Of a stretch of DNA of 64,000 nt, positions 11,667-21,989 are shown piece by piece. Below the pieces are notes generated by a model. It did no database searches and was not told the origin of the DNA. It saw only the letters and a list, made by a program, of their open reading frames with translations. The stretch's first letter is position 1; each line of letters begins with the position of its first letter. The translations under genes were made by a program, and so were the position numbers. Source of the DNA: Spongilla lacustris (taxonomy: Eukaryota > Porifera > Demospongiae > Spongillida > Spongillidae); the NCBI GenBank assembly GCA_949361645.1, contig OX442418.1:2995771-3059770 (forward strand), written 5' to 3'.

Positions 11667-12859
11667 ATGGAGACACTTGGAAAGCCCGATTTTTTGCCTA
11701 TTTGTGAAACAGATTTTGTTGACGGGGCAGAATTTTTGATCAGTGAATATGGACAGGAATATCCTGTTACATTTTTATCTTTTTCAGGTGTGATACATTG
11801 GTGTCATGTGGATTGTAATTTCCATTTAGTTTGTGTTTCTATTTAGACAAAAGACCCAAAAGAATACATCAACCCGCAGCAACACCAGCACTGTCTCAAA
11901 TGCCAGCTGAAACTGAAATGCAACCTGATGATATTCCTACTGCTTCATCTCAGTTCTCCAAAACACAGTCTGCTCTTACGCGATCCACAAAGGTAATTCA
12001 CAACACTGTAAAAGGCGTTTTGAAGAAAGCCAAAGAAACATCTACCACAATATCAAAACCAGTAAGCATAATCTGTTCGATGATGAGAAATTTTCTAATC
12101 ATACTGTATTTAGATACAAGACCACCATAATAAAGAAAATCAGTCTTTCTCAGGTCAAAATGTGATTTCAGGTCCTACGGTATGTTTCTTTTGCAGTGTC
12201 AAGAGTGATATATATAACTTTTCAGTGCATGCATGAGGAGAGGTTTGATAAAATTGAGAATCAACTGAAAGAAATCAAGAACATTTTGTTGAAGGTATGT
12301 AACTTCTTTTTCTATATGTTTGTATACAGAGAAACATGACAGTTTATTTTTGAAATCATAGGGTAATCAAAATGATGAATCCATTGATTTTAGTATGATC
12401 AACACTGATACACCCTATGCTGCAGCACTTTCACTCCTGGATGTATTTTTTACAAAAGAGGAGCTCAGTAAGTCGTTAGTGGTAAAGTCAAAGAAGAGCT
12501 CAAAACCAGCTTTATCGGAAGACAAGATGAGAAAACTGATTGGTATTTTTATATTGAGCAATATTTGGCTTAATTGATCACTTTTGGTTTTAGGCTGTGT
12601 GAAGAAACGATTTGGTGTCGACAGTTTCAACATGAGGGTACTGAAGAAAAAATGCAATCAAAAATGCAGAGACGTACACAGGGCTATGAAGCTTAGGTGT
12701 ATTGAGTCTAGTAAAGGGGCCCACAGTGAAGTTGACAAAGCAAAAGCAGCAGAACGTTCATCTGGGGAGGAAGACAGTGAAGATTGTGAAGAGGAATCTG
12801 ATCAGGATGAATTGGCTCTAGACGATAGTGATGAAAAAGGAGACCTTAGAGCGGAGTGA
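11667..12859 (+). CDS. BEN-domain protein, six exons, cargo of the CACTA-like element
   Basis: Exons 11667-11787, 11847-12061, 12114-12179, 12226-12294, 12362-12542 and 12594-12859, with GT/AG borders and introns of 46-67 bases. Total 918 nt, 305 residues, phases consistent. The start ATG has a good context (AAAATGG). The N-terminal ~40 residues are acidic; a Ser/Thr/Lys-rich linker and a short coiled-coil-like helix (ERFDKIENQLKEIKNILLK) follow. The BEN domain spans roughly residues 140-225: TPYAAALSLLDVFFTKEEL, SKKSSKPALSEDKM, then CVKKRFGVD and CNQKCRDVHR. The C-terminus is strongly acidic (EEDSEDCEEESDQDE). BEN domains bind DNA or chromatin and often recruit repressors. Here the protein may bind transposon ends, regulate the transposase promoter, or direct targeting. 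This role is inference. Confidence 0.85.
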
Positions 12860-13218
12860 CAGAATTCTTTTAAACTACATGCACCAATCGATATAGTCCA
12901 ATGCAAGTGCATATATCAATGTATTTGTATTTGATTCAATTTAATCAGAGCATATATATTAAATCACGCACGAATGGTTGTGTGAAGAAACTTATATGAT
13001 CCTCGAAAGATGCATGCATGTTTACCGTACTAGTTCTTTCAAGATCGATGCATGATTCACGCAAGAGTCCTGTGTACGATTCGCGCGCGAATCTTTCGTA
13101 AGATTCATGCGCGTAAACGTCCGAAAATCATGCACGCTCATGCGTGACTGAATGCATGTTTCTTGCATGGTTCTTGCAAAGATCCATAGCATGGTCGTGC
13201 AAGAAATTTTTACTCGGG

Positions 13219-14746
13219 TGTCATCACTTACGCGTCCTTCTTTTAAGACAGTCGTCCCCTTCCTTGTTGACTGCTCTCGTCCGTCATGTCGAGCTCTGAT
13301 GTGGTCGACGTGACGGCGAAGTGACGTTCCTCCTTCAATGTCCACCACGTACGTTAGGGGGGCGGGGTTGTATTTGATCAATCCTGGAAGCCATTTCGGT
13401 GCTCCATTATGGTTTTTGACGTACACCTTCTGCCCGATTTGGAAGGAGCGTGCTTTGGCTTTCCTGTCATGGGCCTCCTTTTGGCGGCTCTGGGCCTTGG
13501 CTACCTTAGCCTGTACTGTTTCCCACTGCGCCGTAGGGCAAGGTGTTTGGTGGTTGCCGCTAGCACTGTCTGGGTGTAGCAAGTCTAAGGGGGTGCGTGG
13601 CTTGCGACCAAGTAGTAATTCGGCCGGTGAGCATCCTGTGGTGGAATGTGGGGTGGTCCTGTACTGAAACAGGAAACGGGCCAGGCGCGTTTCCAAATCC
13701 CCGACGGTCTTTTTTAGTGCCTCCTTAAAGGTCTGTACCGCGCGCTCCGCCAGGCCGTTGGTTGCAGGATGGTAGGCTGCGCTCTTCACGTGTCTGATCC
13801 CATTGCGGGAGGTGAAGGTTTGAAATTCCGCGCTTGTAAAGGCGCTGCCGTTGTCGGAGACCAACATTTCTGGTAGGCCGTGTGTGGCGAATGTACGGCG
13901 CAGGAATTGGATGGCGTGTTTGGAGGAGAGGGAGGGTACGGTGGCGATCTCAGGCCACTTGGAGTGGGCGTCCACAAGCACTATGAACATCTGGCCTTGA
14001 AAAGGGCCAGCGAAGTCTATGTGGAGTCGAGACCAAGGTCTTGTAGGCCATTCCCACGGGTGTAGGGGAGCGACAGGTGGAGACTTTCGGTTTGCTTGGC
14101 ATGGTTGGCAGCGTTTTACGACGTTCACCAAGTCTGCGTCAATGCCGGGCCACCAAACCACGCCCCTTGCTAGGGCCTTCATACGGGACATTCCTGGGTG
14201 CCCTTCGTGTAACACTCGCGTTACTGCTTCTCTGCCAGCTGTTGGCACCACCACTCGATTACCCCAGAGAAGGCAATCGTCTTGCACACTTAGCTCGTGA
14301 CTTCTTGGTCTGTAGTGAGCGGTCTCTGGGTTGTTCGGTACCCCTTTCCAGTCACCTTGACGTACGGCTTCTCTCACTTTTGAAAGATTCCGGTCTTTGT
14401 TTAACCAGTTACGTATGGCCGCGACCGATACCACGCTATCGCTGTGGTCCAAGGTCAGTAGCATTAGGACTGTATCGCCCGGTATGGGTACATCCGCTTC
14501 AGAGACTTTCAGTGGCAGTCTGCTGAGGGCATCTGCGTTAGCTTGCAGTTTCCCCGGCCTGAACACCATTTGGTAGTTGTATGCACTTAGGGTGAGGGCC
14601 CACCTCTGGATTCTGGAAGATGCCATTTGGGGGACTTGGCGGCTTTCGCTGAATAGATATTGTAACGGTTTGTGGTCAGAGTGTACCACAAAGGCTCGGC
14701 CTAGCAGGAACTGGTGGAATTTTTTTACGCCGTAGACAATGGCCAA
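13219..14746 (-). pseudogene. gypsy RNase H C-terminus and integrase
   Basis: Begins in the RNase H tail (VVHSDHKPLQYL). An H2C2 zinc-binding segment follows (HEGHPGMSRMKAL ... CQPC), then the rve catalytic core with all three acidic residues visible: IDFAGPF, VSDNGSAF and NGLAERAVQ. A GPY/F-like end (WLPGLIKYNPAPLTYVVD) completes it. The frame enters the CACTA-like element at 13218 and then reads about 65 unrelated codons to a stop at 13022. The integrase itself looks intact; it is separated from reverse transcriptase by a frameshift near 14812. Confidence 0.9.
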
Positions 14747-14811
14747 GCCCTCCTTTTCCAGTTGACAGTATTTCCTTTCGGCCGGTGCAAGCGTGCGTGA
14801 GGCGTAGGCTA

Positions 14812-15511
14812 TATCGGTCTTTCAGCGCCATCCTCGAACTGGTGGGAGAGGACTGCTCCTATTCCGTAAGGGGAGGCATCGCATGAAAGAACAAGTTTCT
14901 GCTTTGGATCGTATGGGGTGAGGACTTCGCCGAAGTCAGCAACTGTTTTGCGCTGTGAAATGCTTCGTCTTGGTCGCGACCCCAGTGCCATCTTGTGTGA
15001 ATTTTGAGAAGGCTGTAGAGAGGAGACAGCGTGTTGGCCAAGTTTGGTAGGAATTTGCCGTAGTAGTTCAGGAGGCCGAGAAATGATTGCAGCTGCTGCA
15101 GGTTCTGTGGAGTTGGGGCGTCCAGAATTGCGCTCTTTTTCTCGTCTGATGGGTGAATTCCTTCCGCAGAAATTCTGTGCCCAAGGTACTCTATGCTGGG
15201 TAAGTTGAACGAGCACTTTGACAGTTTCAATCTCATCCCGGCCTCTTCCAGGCGGGTAAGGACAGCATCCAACGTCTGCAAATGGTCTTCTTTTGTTGCT
15301 CCGAACACAAGGATATCGTCGATGTAGACCAAAGTGTTAGGAATGTTGCCCACTACGCCCTCCATCGTCCTCTGGAACAGGGCGGGTGCGGATGAGACCC
15401 CAAATGGGAGGCGATTATATTTGTATAACCCCTTGTGGGTAGAAATTGTAACTAGAGGCTTTGAATCCTCTTCCAGTTCTAGCTGGAGGTATGCGTTGGA
15501 CAGGTCCAAAC
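14812..15511 (-). pseudogene. gypsy reverse transcriptase and RNase H N-terminus, frameshifted
   Basis: Contains the RT palm motifs (LPFGVSSAPALFQRTM and the catalytic VYIDDILVF), thumb and connection (LGHRISAEGIHP, FLGLLNYYGKFLP), then the RNase H start (LSCDASPYGIGAVLSHQ). The frame is broken at about 15512 (one extra base), at about 14950-14962, and again at about 14812 (two extra bases). The catalytic residues are present, but no continuous protein can be made. Confidence 0.9.
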
Positions 15512-16506
15512 TTGCTGAACACTTTGGCTCCGGACGTGGACGTCAGCAGTTCGTCGACGCGGGGTAAAGGGTATGGATCCACGGAACTAGCTTGATTGAC
15601 CGTGAGCTTGTAGTCCCCACATAAGCGAATACTTCCGTCTCTTTTTACCACCGGTACCACAGGTGCTGCCCACTCCACGAACTGAACAGGCTCAATTATC
15701 CCCTCTTTCTCCAATCTGTCGAGCTCCATCTCAACCTTTTTGCGTAGGGCGAAAGGAATTGGCCTGGGCTTGAAAAATCTCGGGGTGGCTTCCTTATTGA
15801 TGTGTATCTTAGCCTTTGTTCCCTTTATCCGCCCCAGTTCCTCCTTGAACAAGTGCTGGTGCTTGTCTAAAACTCGCTTCAGACTCCCAGAGTTGCAGAT
15901 GGTGTGTATGTGGTGGCTTGTTGCTTGCTTTGGCCCCAGGACGTCCAGCTTTTCTAACCAGCTCCTTCCCATCAGGGTTGGTCCCTTTCCTGCAATCACC
16001 ACCAGCTGTAAGTATTCTTCCTGCTCTTTGTAGCATACTCGTACAGAAATTTGCCCTCTGACTGGCAACGTTTCTCCTGAATACGTCCGCAACTGAATTG
16101 AGGGCATCTGTAGCTTCGGTCTTAAATCCGCGGGCCATGAGTGTTTATATGTCTGTTCACTCATAACAGATACTGCCGCTCCCGTGTCGATTTCCATTGT
16201 CAGCTTCACTCCATTCGCCTCAACTTTCACTTTCAGCGGTTCTCCTCGCTTTAACTTTATGTTGAAAAGAGTGTAAACATTTGACTCTGTATCCGTTTCA
16301 TCGGGAGAACTCGTCTGTTCTTGGACTTTTTGTAGTGTCTCCAATTGGCTTTTCGGGTGCGCTTCCTTCCTGCGGCTTCTGCAAGCTCTTGCAATGTGAC
16401 CCTTTTTCCCGCATGCTCGACAGATGGCAGCTGTAAAACGACATTTCGATGAGTGGTGTTTTCCCCTGCAACGAGTGCAAGATGTGAACGCAGGTGTCGT
16501 TTTCTG
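15512..16506 (-). pseudogene. gypsy nucleocapsid knuckles, protease and RT start
   Basis: The frame after the gag stop first encodes two zinc knuckles (C-x2-C-x3-H-x4-C and C-x2-C-x4-H-x4-C, at about 16460-16380). An aspartic protease follows with the active-site triad as DTGAAVS and the flap/second motif as LMGRSWLEKL. RT then begins with PRPIPFALRKKVE and WAAPVVPVVKRDGSIRLCGD. It is in the same frame as gag and separated from it only by TGA at 16507-16509. It ends out of phase near 15512. Confidence 0.9.
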
Positions 16507-17094
16507 TCATTTTGCGTTTGTCGGAGCTGAATTGAGGGTATGTACCGGGTCCAATATCGCAGCGTCAGGTTTTAGATCTTTAACGCTCTTTTCAGCCAGC
16601 TCCTGAGCTTGAGCAATCTCGAGGGCTTTGGTGAACGTCAGCTGGGATTCGGTCAGTAAGCGACGCTGAGTTTTAGTGTCGCGCAATCCACATACAAGTC
16701 TGTCTCTCAGCATGGTTTCCAAAGTCGCATCAAAATCGCAGTGTTCCGCCAGACGCCTAAGCTCGGCGACGTATTGAGAAACGGTTTCTGTCTCGTTTTG
16801 GTTGCGAGCATTAAAATGAAAACGCTGGACGATGATGGATGGTCTTGGCATTAAATGGTCCTTAACCAGTTGGATGAGTTCCTGCAGTGTTTTTTCCGTC
16901 GGCTTGCTGGGCGCAACTAGGCTTCGAATAAGTTCGTAGATTCCAGCGCCACAGACACTGAGGAATAGTGCACGACGCTTGTCCGCAGAATTGATCTCGT
17001 TTGCTGCCGCAAATAGTTCAAAGCGTTCGCAGTAACAGTCCCAGTTGTCCGCGTCTCTGTCAAACTGTCCGAATGTACCGAGTACTGACGCCAT
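16507..17094 (-). CDS. gypsy Gag (capsid-like) up to an in-frame TGA
   Basis: 195 residues from ATG at 17094, chosen because the sequence before it lies in the leader. It has the retrotransposon Gag helical core (FDRDADNWDCYCERFELF, then KDHLMPRPSIIVQRFHFNAR and VSQYVAELRRLAEHCDF). It ends ALEIAQAQELAEKSVKDL and a short Pro-rich tail at TGA. The zinc knuckles normally at the Gag C-terminus lie immediately beyond this stop in the same frame. The TGA is therefore either a disabling mutation or a readthrough signal. Confidence 0.85.
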   Translation of the reverse strand: MASVLGTFGQFDRDADNWDCYCERFELFAAANEINSADKRRALFLSVCGAGIYELIRSLVAPSKPTEKTLQELIQLVKDHLMPRPSIIVQRFHFNARNQNETETVSQYVAELRRLAEHCDFDATLETMLRDRLVCGLRDTKTQRRLLTESQLTFTKALEIAQAQELAEKSVKDLKPDAAILDPVHTLNSAPTNAK

Positions 17095-17140
17095 GGAGCT
17101 GTTGATCGCCAATCTGAGAAGGAAAGAAAAAGTAAGTTGT

Positions 17141-17156
17141 TTTACCTCGTTGCCAA
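17141..17156 (-). promoter_or_regulatory. Candidate primer binding site of the gypsy element
   Basis: On the minus strand, TTGGCAACGAGGTAAA directly follows the 5' LTR, where a tRNA 3' end normally anneals. The TGGCAACGAGG match to a particular tRNA was not determined. Confidence 0.4.
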
Positions 17157-17380
17157 TGTAATAAAGTGATTGCGGGTGCACGCGTCTCTACTACGCCCTG
17201 CGTATAGGCTAGGAATAACAGCGGCACAAACAAACATCAAATATCAGGATACACGACTGACTGACAAATGTTCACAATACAATACGATATAGTGGTATGA
17301 CCGATGCCGTGCGCGGCGCCCGGCGTACTTGTAACAATGGGACGGTTCTATTGTGACGCCATGCTGGCCGCTCCGCTACA
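17157..17380 (-). repeat. 5' LTR of the gypsy element
   Basis: 224 bp, 222 of them identical to the copy at 6833-7056. It is followed on the right by the target duplication GCCTT. It should hold the element promoter; no TATA box was assigned with confidence. Confidence 0.95.
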
Positions 17381-17385
17381 GCCTT

Positions 17386-17660
17386 AATGATGTGTGTTTG
17401 TTTATAAAGTCAAATATCAACCAATAGAACTTGGTATAGACCATTTGCCTGTGTGTGCCCCTGTGTGATATACAGTGTGTATGCGTGAGTGTGACCTATG
17501 TGGTGTGTATGGTATGTGCTTGTGCCTGTGTGATGTGTGCCTATGTGTGTGATGTTTGCTTGTGCCTACATGGATTTTTGTGATGTGCACTTGTTGTCCC
17601 TGTGTGTGTGTGTGCCACTGTGATGTATACCTGTGTGTGTGATGTGTGTGTGACTAACTG
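17386..17660. repeat. Degenerate remainder of the GTGTGCC minisatellite
   Basis: TG-rich units such as TGTGTGATGTGTGCC recur here, right of the gypsy element, in the same phase and style as at 4990-6827. This agrees with insertion of the retrotransposon at the edge of the array. Confidence 0.7.
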
Positions 17661-18552
17661 TATTTGCAACATTTTGGTTATGACAGGTTGCAGCTGACAC
17701 GTGTAGGGATGAAAGATCAAGACTTCCATTCTCACTGACTCAAACTAAAACTGATTATGTTCTACATTCTTGTAATCATACTTGTGTTTCTATGTTAATT
17801 GTAATGGTGTTTTTTGAATCAATATCAAGGCTAAGATTTAAATTTATAAAAGATTTGATTTGTGTACGTGTACTGGGCTGTTGTTACCTCATGAGCATTG
17901 CAAAACAGTGCATGCCAACAAGCACAAAGCTATTAAAAATATAATAATGGAGATTATTGAATGCAATGTACAATAATTGAAGGGCGTGGTATCATAACAA
18001 GAATTACAACTGAACAATTCATTATTAACGGCCGGGAGAGAAATACTAGTACAGCCTGGCACCAAACTTGAGGCGATCGTTGTCGTTAATCATGAGCCGA
18101 CTGAGCGTGCGTTATTTACGCGTAGGAAGTGACTAGTCGATCTGAAAACTGGATGGACTACTTATAACCAATTCAAGACTTTACTTGAAAAACCAGACAT
18201 ATTATGAATCAGAAAACACTGATCCATGGCGTTGCGTGCATGTGTGTTATTCGAATTCGGTTCGTGTACAAAATTAATACTATACATATTTACCGGTATA
18301 TGCATGCCGTACCGTACGTAGAAGACGTGCAGGCTACCTCTTTAACGTCGTGATCAGATGATCTTGGAGTGCAGTGGTGACTGTGATATGTACGATATAA
18401 GGAGGTTTTACATGTATGTGTGCTCGCTAAAAACAATTTATATGCTATTGAATAGTTCAATTAGCCTTGACCAACTCACGTGACTAATGGCGGTTCAGCA
18501 GCAATGAGCACGATATGGTAAGTGGTTCACTACTGGCATTTGTCCTCCTATA
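17661..18552. other. Intergenic, no gene recognised
   Basis: AT-rich single-copy DNA with no supportable coding frame or repeat. It ends at the target duplication of the foldback element. Confidence 0.5.
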
Positions 18553-18560
18553 TAGCAACT

Positions 18561-20131
18561 GGCAACGGTGTAGTTTAGTACCCTTAATGTTATTCATCTC
18601 TACGCGGTTCCTACATCACAATCTACGCTTCCTGTCATAACATGAATATCATTATGATACAATTCCATTCCAATTCCGTCCCTGGGGTTTTTCACATACA
18701 GCTGTACGCTCTAACACTCACAGCAGCCTGCCTAACCCCGCTACGGAATACCCGGCCATACAGATCGACACCCGTCAAACAACTTACGAGCCATTCAATC
18801 TCTACCTCACGGTACTACTTGGACCGACCCAGTGCCGCATGCTATCCACTCCACTACGGCTTCCACGTGCACCCGTTTGTCGCCAGGCCCGCGTCTATCA
18901 ACTCGGCCGCGTACGCGGTCTAGGCTCATTTCCGACCCGCGGTTATCGACCCCAACGGCCAACCACTTCCATACGCTGGTTTAATACCCACGCTGGCTTC
19001 TACCACTTAACCGCCAGCGGCACTTTCTCTCCATCCTCCCGCGGCCGCCAAACAGGTACTGTGGCTCTGGCTAAAACGTACGTTAAGCGCGCGGGCAATC
19101 AGCTAGGGACCGGTCCGCTCACCTGTTTCTCACACTCTTCTTCTGTCACTGTTCTGCATGCTGCAGCTGCGAACGATGTAGCTAGGTCGAGGCGGACCAG
19201 AGATATCATAATATTATCTCTGACTGTACATGTGAGATTACCTTGCTATCACGTTTGGCGCCAGAATATTTGATTCGCGGATCAGGCACAGATAAGATAG
19301 TTGTATTATGTAATACACATGGCGCGCAATGATCCTATTGGTACATGAATACTTAGTGAAGATAAGAGGGGAATGTGAACATCGTGAATAATTAGCAAGC
19401 TATTTCGTAATAGCCTCGGTCGCACGTGATAGCAAGGTAATCGTACAGTCAGAGATAAAATTATTTCTGGTACAGTACACCGCTTAATTAATAGTCCGCC
19501 TCGACTTAGCTACATCGTTCGCAGCATGCAGAACAGTGACAGAAAAAGAGTGTGAGAAACAGGTGAGCGGACCGGTCCCTAGCTGATTGCCCGCGCGCTT
19601 AACGTACGTTTTAGCCAGAGCCACAGTACCTGTTTGGCGGCCACGGGAGGATGGAGGGAAAGTGCCGCTGGCGGTTAAGTGGTAGAAGCCAGCGTGGGTA
19701 TTAAACCAGCGTATGGAAGTGGTTGGCCGTTGGGGTCGATAACCGCGGGTCGGAAATGAGCCTAGACCGCGTACGCGGCCGAGTTGGTAGACGCGGGCCT
19801 GGCGACAAACGGGTGCACGTGGAAGCCGTAGTGGAGTGGATAGCATGCGGCACTGGGAGAAAAATCGGTCCAAGTAGTACCGTGAGGTAGAGATTGAATG
19901 GCTCGTAAGTTGTTTGACGGGTGTCGATCTGTATGGCCGGGTATTCCGTAACGGGGTTAGGCAGGCTGCTGTGAGTTTTAGAGCGTACAGCCGTATGTGA
20001 AAAACCCCAGGGACGGAATTGGAATGGAATTGTATCATAATGATATTCATGTTATGACAGGAAGCGTAGATTGTGATGTAGGAACCGCGTAGAGATGAAT
20101 AACATTAAAGGTACTAAACTACACCGTTGCC
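18561..20131. mobile_element. Foldback element with ~700-bp inverted arms
   Basis: The left arm (18561-19254) and right arm (19424-20131) are near-identical inverted copies, separated by about 170 bp. The arms begin GGCAACGGTGTAG and the element is flanked by 8-bp direct repeats TAGCAACT (18553-18560 and 20132-20139). Small indels distinguish the arms, for example near 18828 and 19860. Long open frames appear symmetrically on opposite strands in both arms and are a side effect of the duplication. Long-TIR, 8-bp-duplication elements occur among hAT- and Mutator-like families; no transposase is present. Confidence 0.85.
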
Positions 20132-20139
20132 TAGCAACT

Positions 20140-21190
20140 TTCAGGTTCAAACATTGGCGTGGAACTTCTGGATCCGAAGTTATCCTTTCGAACTCGTTAA
20201 TACGCCATATACTGATCCTTGAGAGTGATGAGACATGAGTGCATGCTGCCTAAGTAAATTGAGCGTAAGCGCCATTTTTTGGGGTGTCGAAGATATCACA
20301 ACCACGTGCACCTTCCTTCCATCTACAGGAATATAGGTTGTAACGCGAACACATATGCCTTTTTAAGTAGGTGTGACGTATTATTGCAATGGTACGTGTT
20401 TCATGTCCTCTACCCAGGCTACCTGCCCAGCCACGCTTTACTTGTTTTGCCTGTGGAGTACAATGAGGTATGTACAAGGGTCACTTTATTCTCATCTGTT
20501 ACATTTTACACAAGATGAAGGTTTGATGATGTGAGTGGCTCGCCAGTGTCATCGCACGCAGATTATCAATATCGGGCAAATGTAAGCAAGTAAATCTGCG
20601 GCCATTCATTATTGATGCTATATATCTTTCAGCAGGACGGCATCCGGCTCTTTGCGTAATGAATGAGAACCAATAAAACGCTTGCTCGTCCTTTTGTACA
20701 TGCATTTGTATTTGTATATGGCTTTTTGAAAACTACCTCTGAGAAGTGAATGGGATGGTGTACGTAAAAGCTGCATGGATAGAAAGTACTGTAGAAGTGG
20801 TATCCAACCGTACGTACTGACGGTACAAAGCGATCCGCCCTTAACCGTGGATTTCCCGGACTGACAGGATGTAACGTATAAAGACGTGACAGAGCGACGG
20901 GGGGGAAAGACGTTACCGTCCACTCTCGGTTCGCACACGGGCCGTTGGGATTGATTTCATCGGTATCCGCCTACATCCAAGAGACGGGTAAGGTCACGTG
21001 ATGAGACGTTACCGTCTCAATGCAATGGTTTCGCTGTGCAGCATACTCTCCACCTGCCTCTACTTGAATGACCAGAGGCTCAGGGGGACAGAGTGAGATT
21101 GATGAGGGAGAGATTGCAGTTAATTTGATTGGACCTAAATACCATATAACATAGCTACATTAATATCTGTATGTATTGTGAAGTGCAATA
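20140..21190. other. Intergenic, no complete gene
   Basis: The stretch 20940-21040 has GAGACG/CGTCTC palindromes and GTTTCGCTGTGC, also found inverted beside the Ig fragment at 1.5 kb. At 21045-21085 (minus) a short frame (PLVIQVEAGGEY) may be the start of a further Ig-like domain. No intact gene is seen. Confidence 0.4.
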
Positions 21191-21195
21191 ACAAC

Positions 21196-21520
21196 CTGTG
21201 TCCACTTTGCATGGTTTAGTGGTAATCACCTCTCCTCCCTGGGATAGAGTGTCATAGAACACACATTGGTACACTCCAGCATCAGACTGACTGAAGTTGA
21301 AGATACGAACAAAGCTTGTGGTCCTGTTTGATGTCCCAACAGTGAAGTCAGTGGTAGTTATCACAACCCTAACCCAATCACCAGATAGTAGTGTCCCATC
21401 CTTCGACCATATCATACTGGGTGCAGAGAGAGAGGATGAAGAAGGCTGTTCAGCTGAACATCTCAGAAAGGTCCCATTTGATGAAATAAACTTCCAAGTG
21501 GAACTGATGTTCGGTCTGGG
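21196..21520 (-). pseudogene. Immunoglobulin-like domain exon
   Basis: A full Ig-like fold reads on the minus strand. The first Cys is in FLRCSAEQP, the core Trp in MIWSKDGTLL, a SFVRIFNFSQ strand follows, and then the canonical SDAGVYQCVF with the second Cys. A splice donor (ACACAG|GTTGTT) closes it at 21196. Such domains occur in cell-surface receptors. The exon itself is open, but the adjacent upstream Ig segment contains stops, so the gene is probably broken. If the neighbouring stops are spliced out, this could be a real exon. Confidence 0.6.
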
Positions 21521-21539
21521 CCACAATTTTTATTTAGTT

Positions 21540-21895
21540 CTCATATTATATTATTGTGAACACATTGGAGCCATTGATTGCTGTAGAGAAGAGAGGAGTA
21601 CTTGAAGTACTAAACCTATGGAACTTAACTGTGAGCAGTAATGGATGACTGACATCAGAGCTGCCATTATCAGAAGCATTGCACTGATAGCTTCCATTGT
21701 CACTGGTAGAAAACCCATATTAGATGGTCAAGACTGAAGAAGTGATGGTGTTGTTCTGTGTCCAACTCTTGACCATCAGATGAGGCAACTGTGCAGTCTC
21801 TGGAATAGTGATATTGTTCCAGGTCCATTGTATGTTGGGAGCAGTGAACTGTCCACTGGCTGAACAGAAGAGCTGGATGACAGATCCCACTCCTT
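21540..21895 (-). pseudogene. Second Ig-like domain, interrupted by stop codons
   Basis: The minus-strand frame gives SVIQLFCSASG with the first Cys, NIQWTWNNI with the core Trp, an ITSSVLTI strand, then TSDNGSYQCNAS with the second Cys. An in-frame TAA directly follows SVLTI (near 21720), and another TAA lies near 21555 before the next Ig segment. With the exon at 21196-21520 it resembles a tandem Ig protein that has lost its frame. Confidence 0.55.
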
Positions 21896-21989
21896 TTTAG
21901 CATCATATTCCAAACTACCAAAGGCAAGGGCCTCAGAACTATAGGGCCTGATGGGAATTCAACTGTTTTATAAAGAAAGCCACACATCT

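Larger units (their letters stand above)
7391..13218. mobile_element. EnSpm/CACTA-like transposon carrying a BEN gene
   Basis: Ends CCCAAGAAAAAATATCTTGC (left) and, inverted, CCCGAGTAAAAATTTCTTGC (right) form an imperfect terminal inverted repeat of about 30 bp. The flanks carry a 2-bp duplication, TG (7389-7390 and 13219-13220). Two divergent genes lie inside: a Tnp2-like transposase (minus) and a BEN-domain protein (plus), separated by about 1.1 kb. Subterminal direct repeats are at 7444-7519 and 7627-7705. The termini do not begin with the canonical CACT(A/G), so the EnSpm/CACTA label rests on the transposase. Both genes are open, and this may be a recently active copy. Confidence 0.85.
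6833..17380 (-). mobile_element. Complete Ty3/gypsy LTR retrotransposon, interrupted
   Basis: Bounded by two direct 224-bp LTRs that begin TG and end CA and differ at only two positions (about 0.9%). Identical 5-bp target duplications GCCTT lie at 6828-6832 and 17381-17385. The element is transcribed on the minus strand: gag near the right LTR, then protease, reverse transcriptase, RNase H and integrase in the Ty3/gypsy order, and a polypurine tract next to the left (3') LTR. A 5.8-kb DNA transposon (7391-13218) splits the end of pol. A TGA between gag and pol and at least three frameshifts mean this copy cannot encode a functional polyprotein, although the near-identical LTRs suggest a recent insertion. 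Confidence 0.95.

Noticed and set aside
18642..20050. 93-188-codon frames on both strands at 18.6-20.05 kb
   Set aside because: The same frame occurs in both arms of the inverted repeat; it is a product of the foldback element's composition, with no recognisable domain.
21700..21987. 95-codon minus-strand frame
   Set aside because: Out-of-register translation of the Ig-like segment; the Ig motifs are in another frame.
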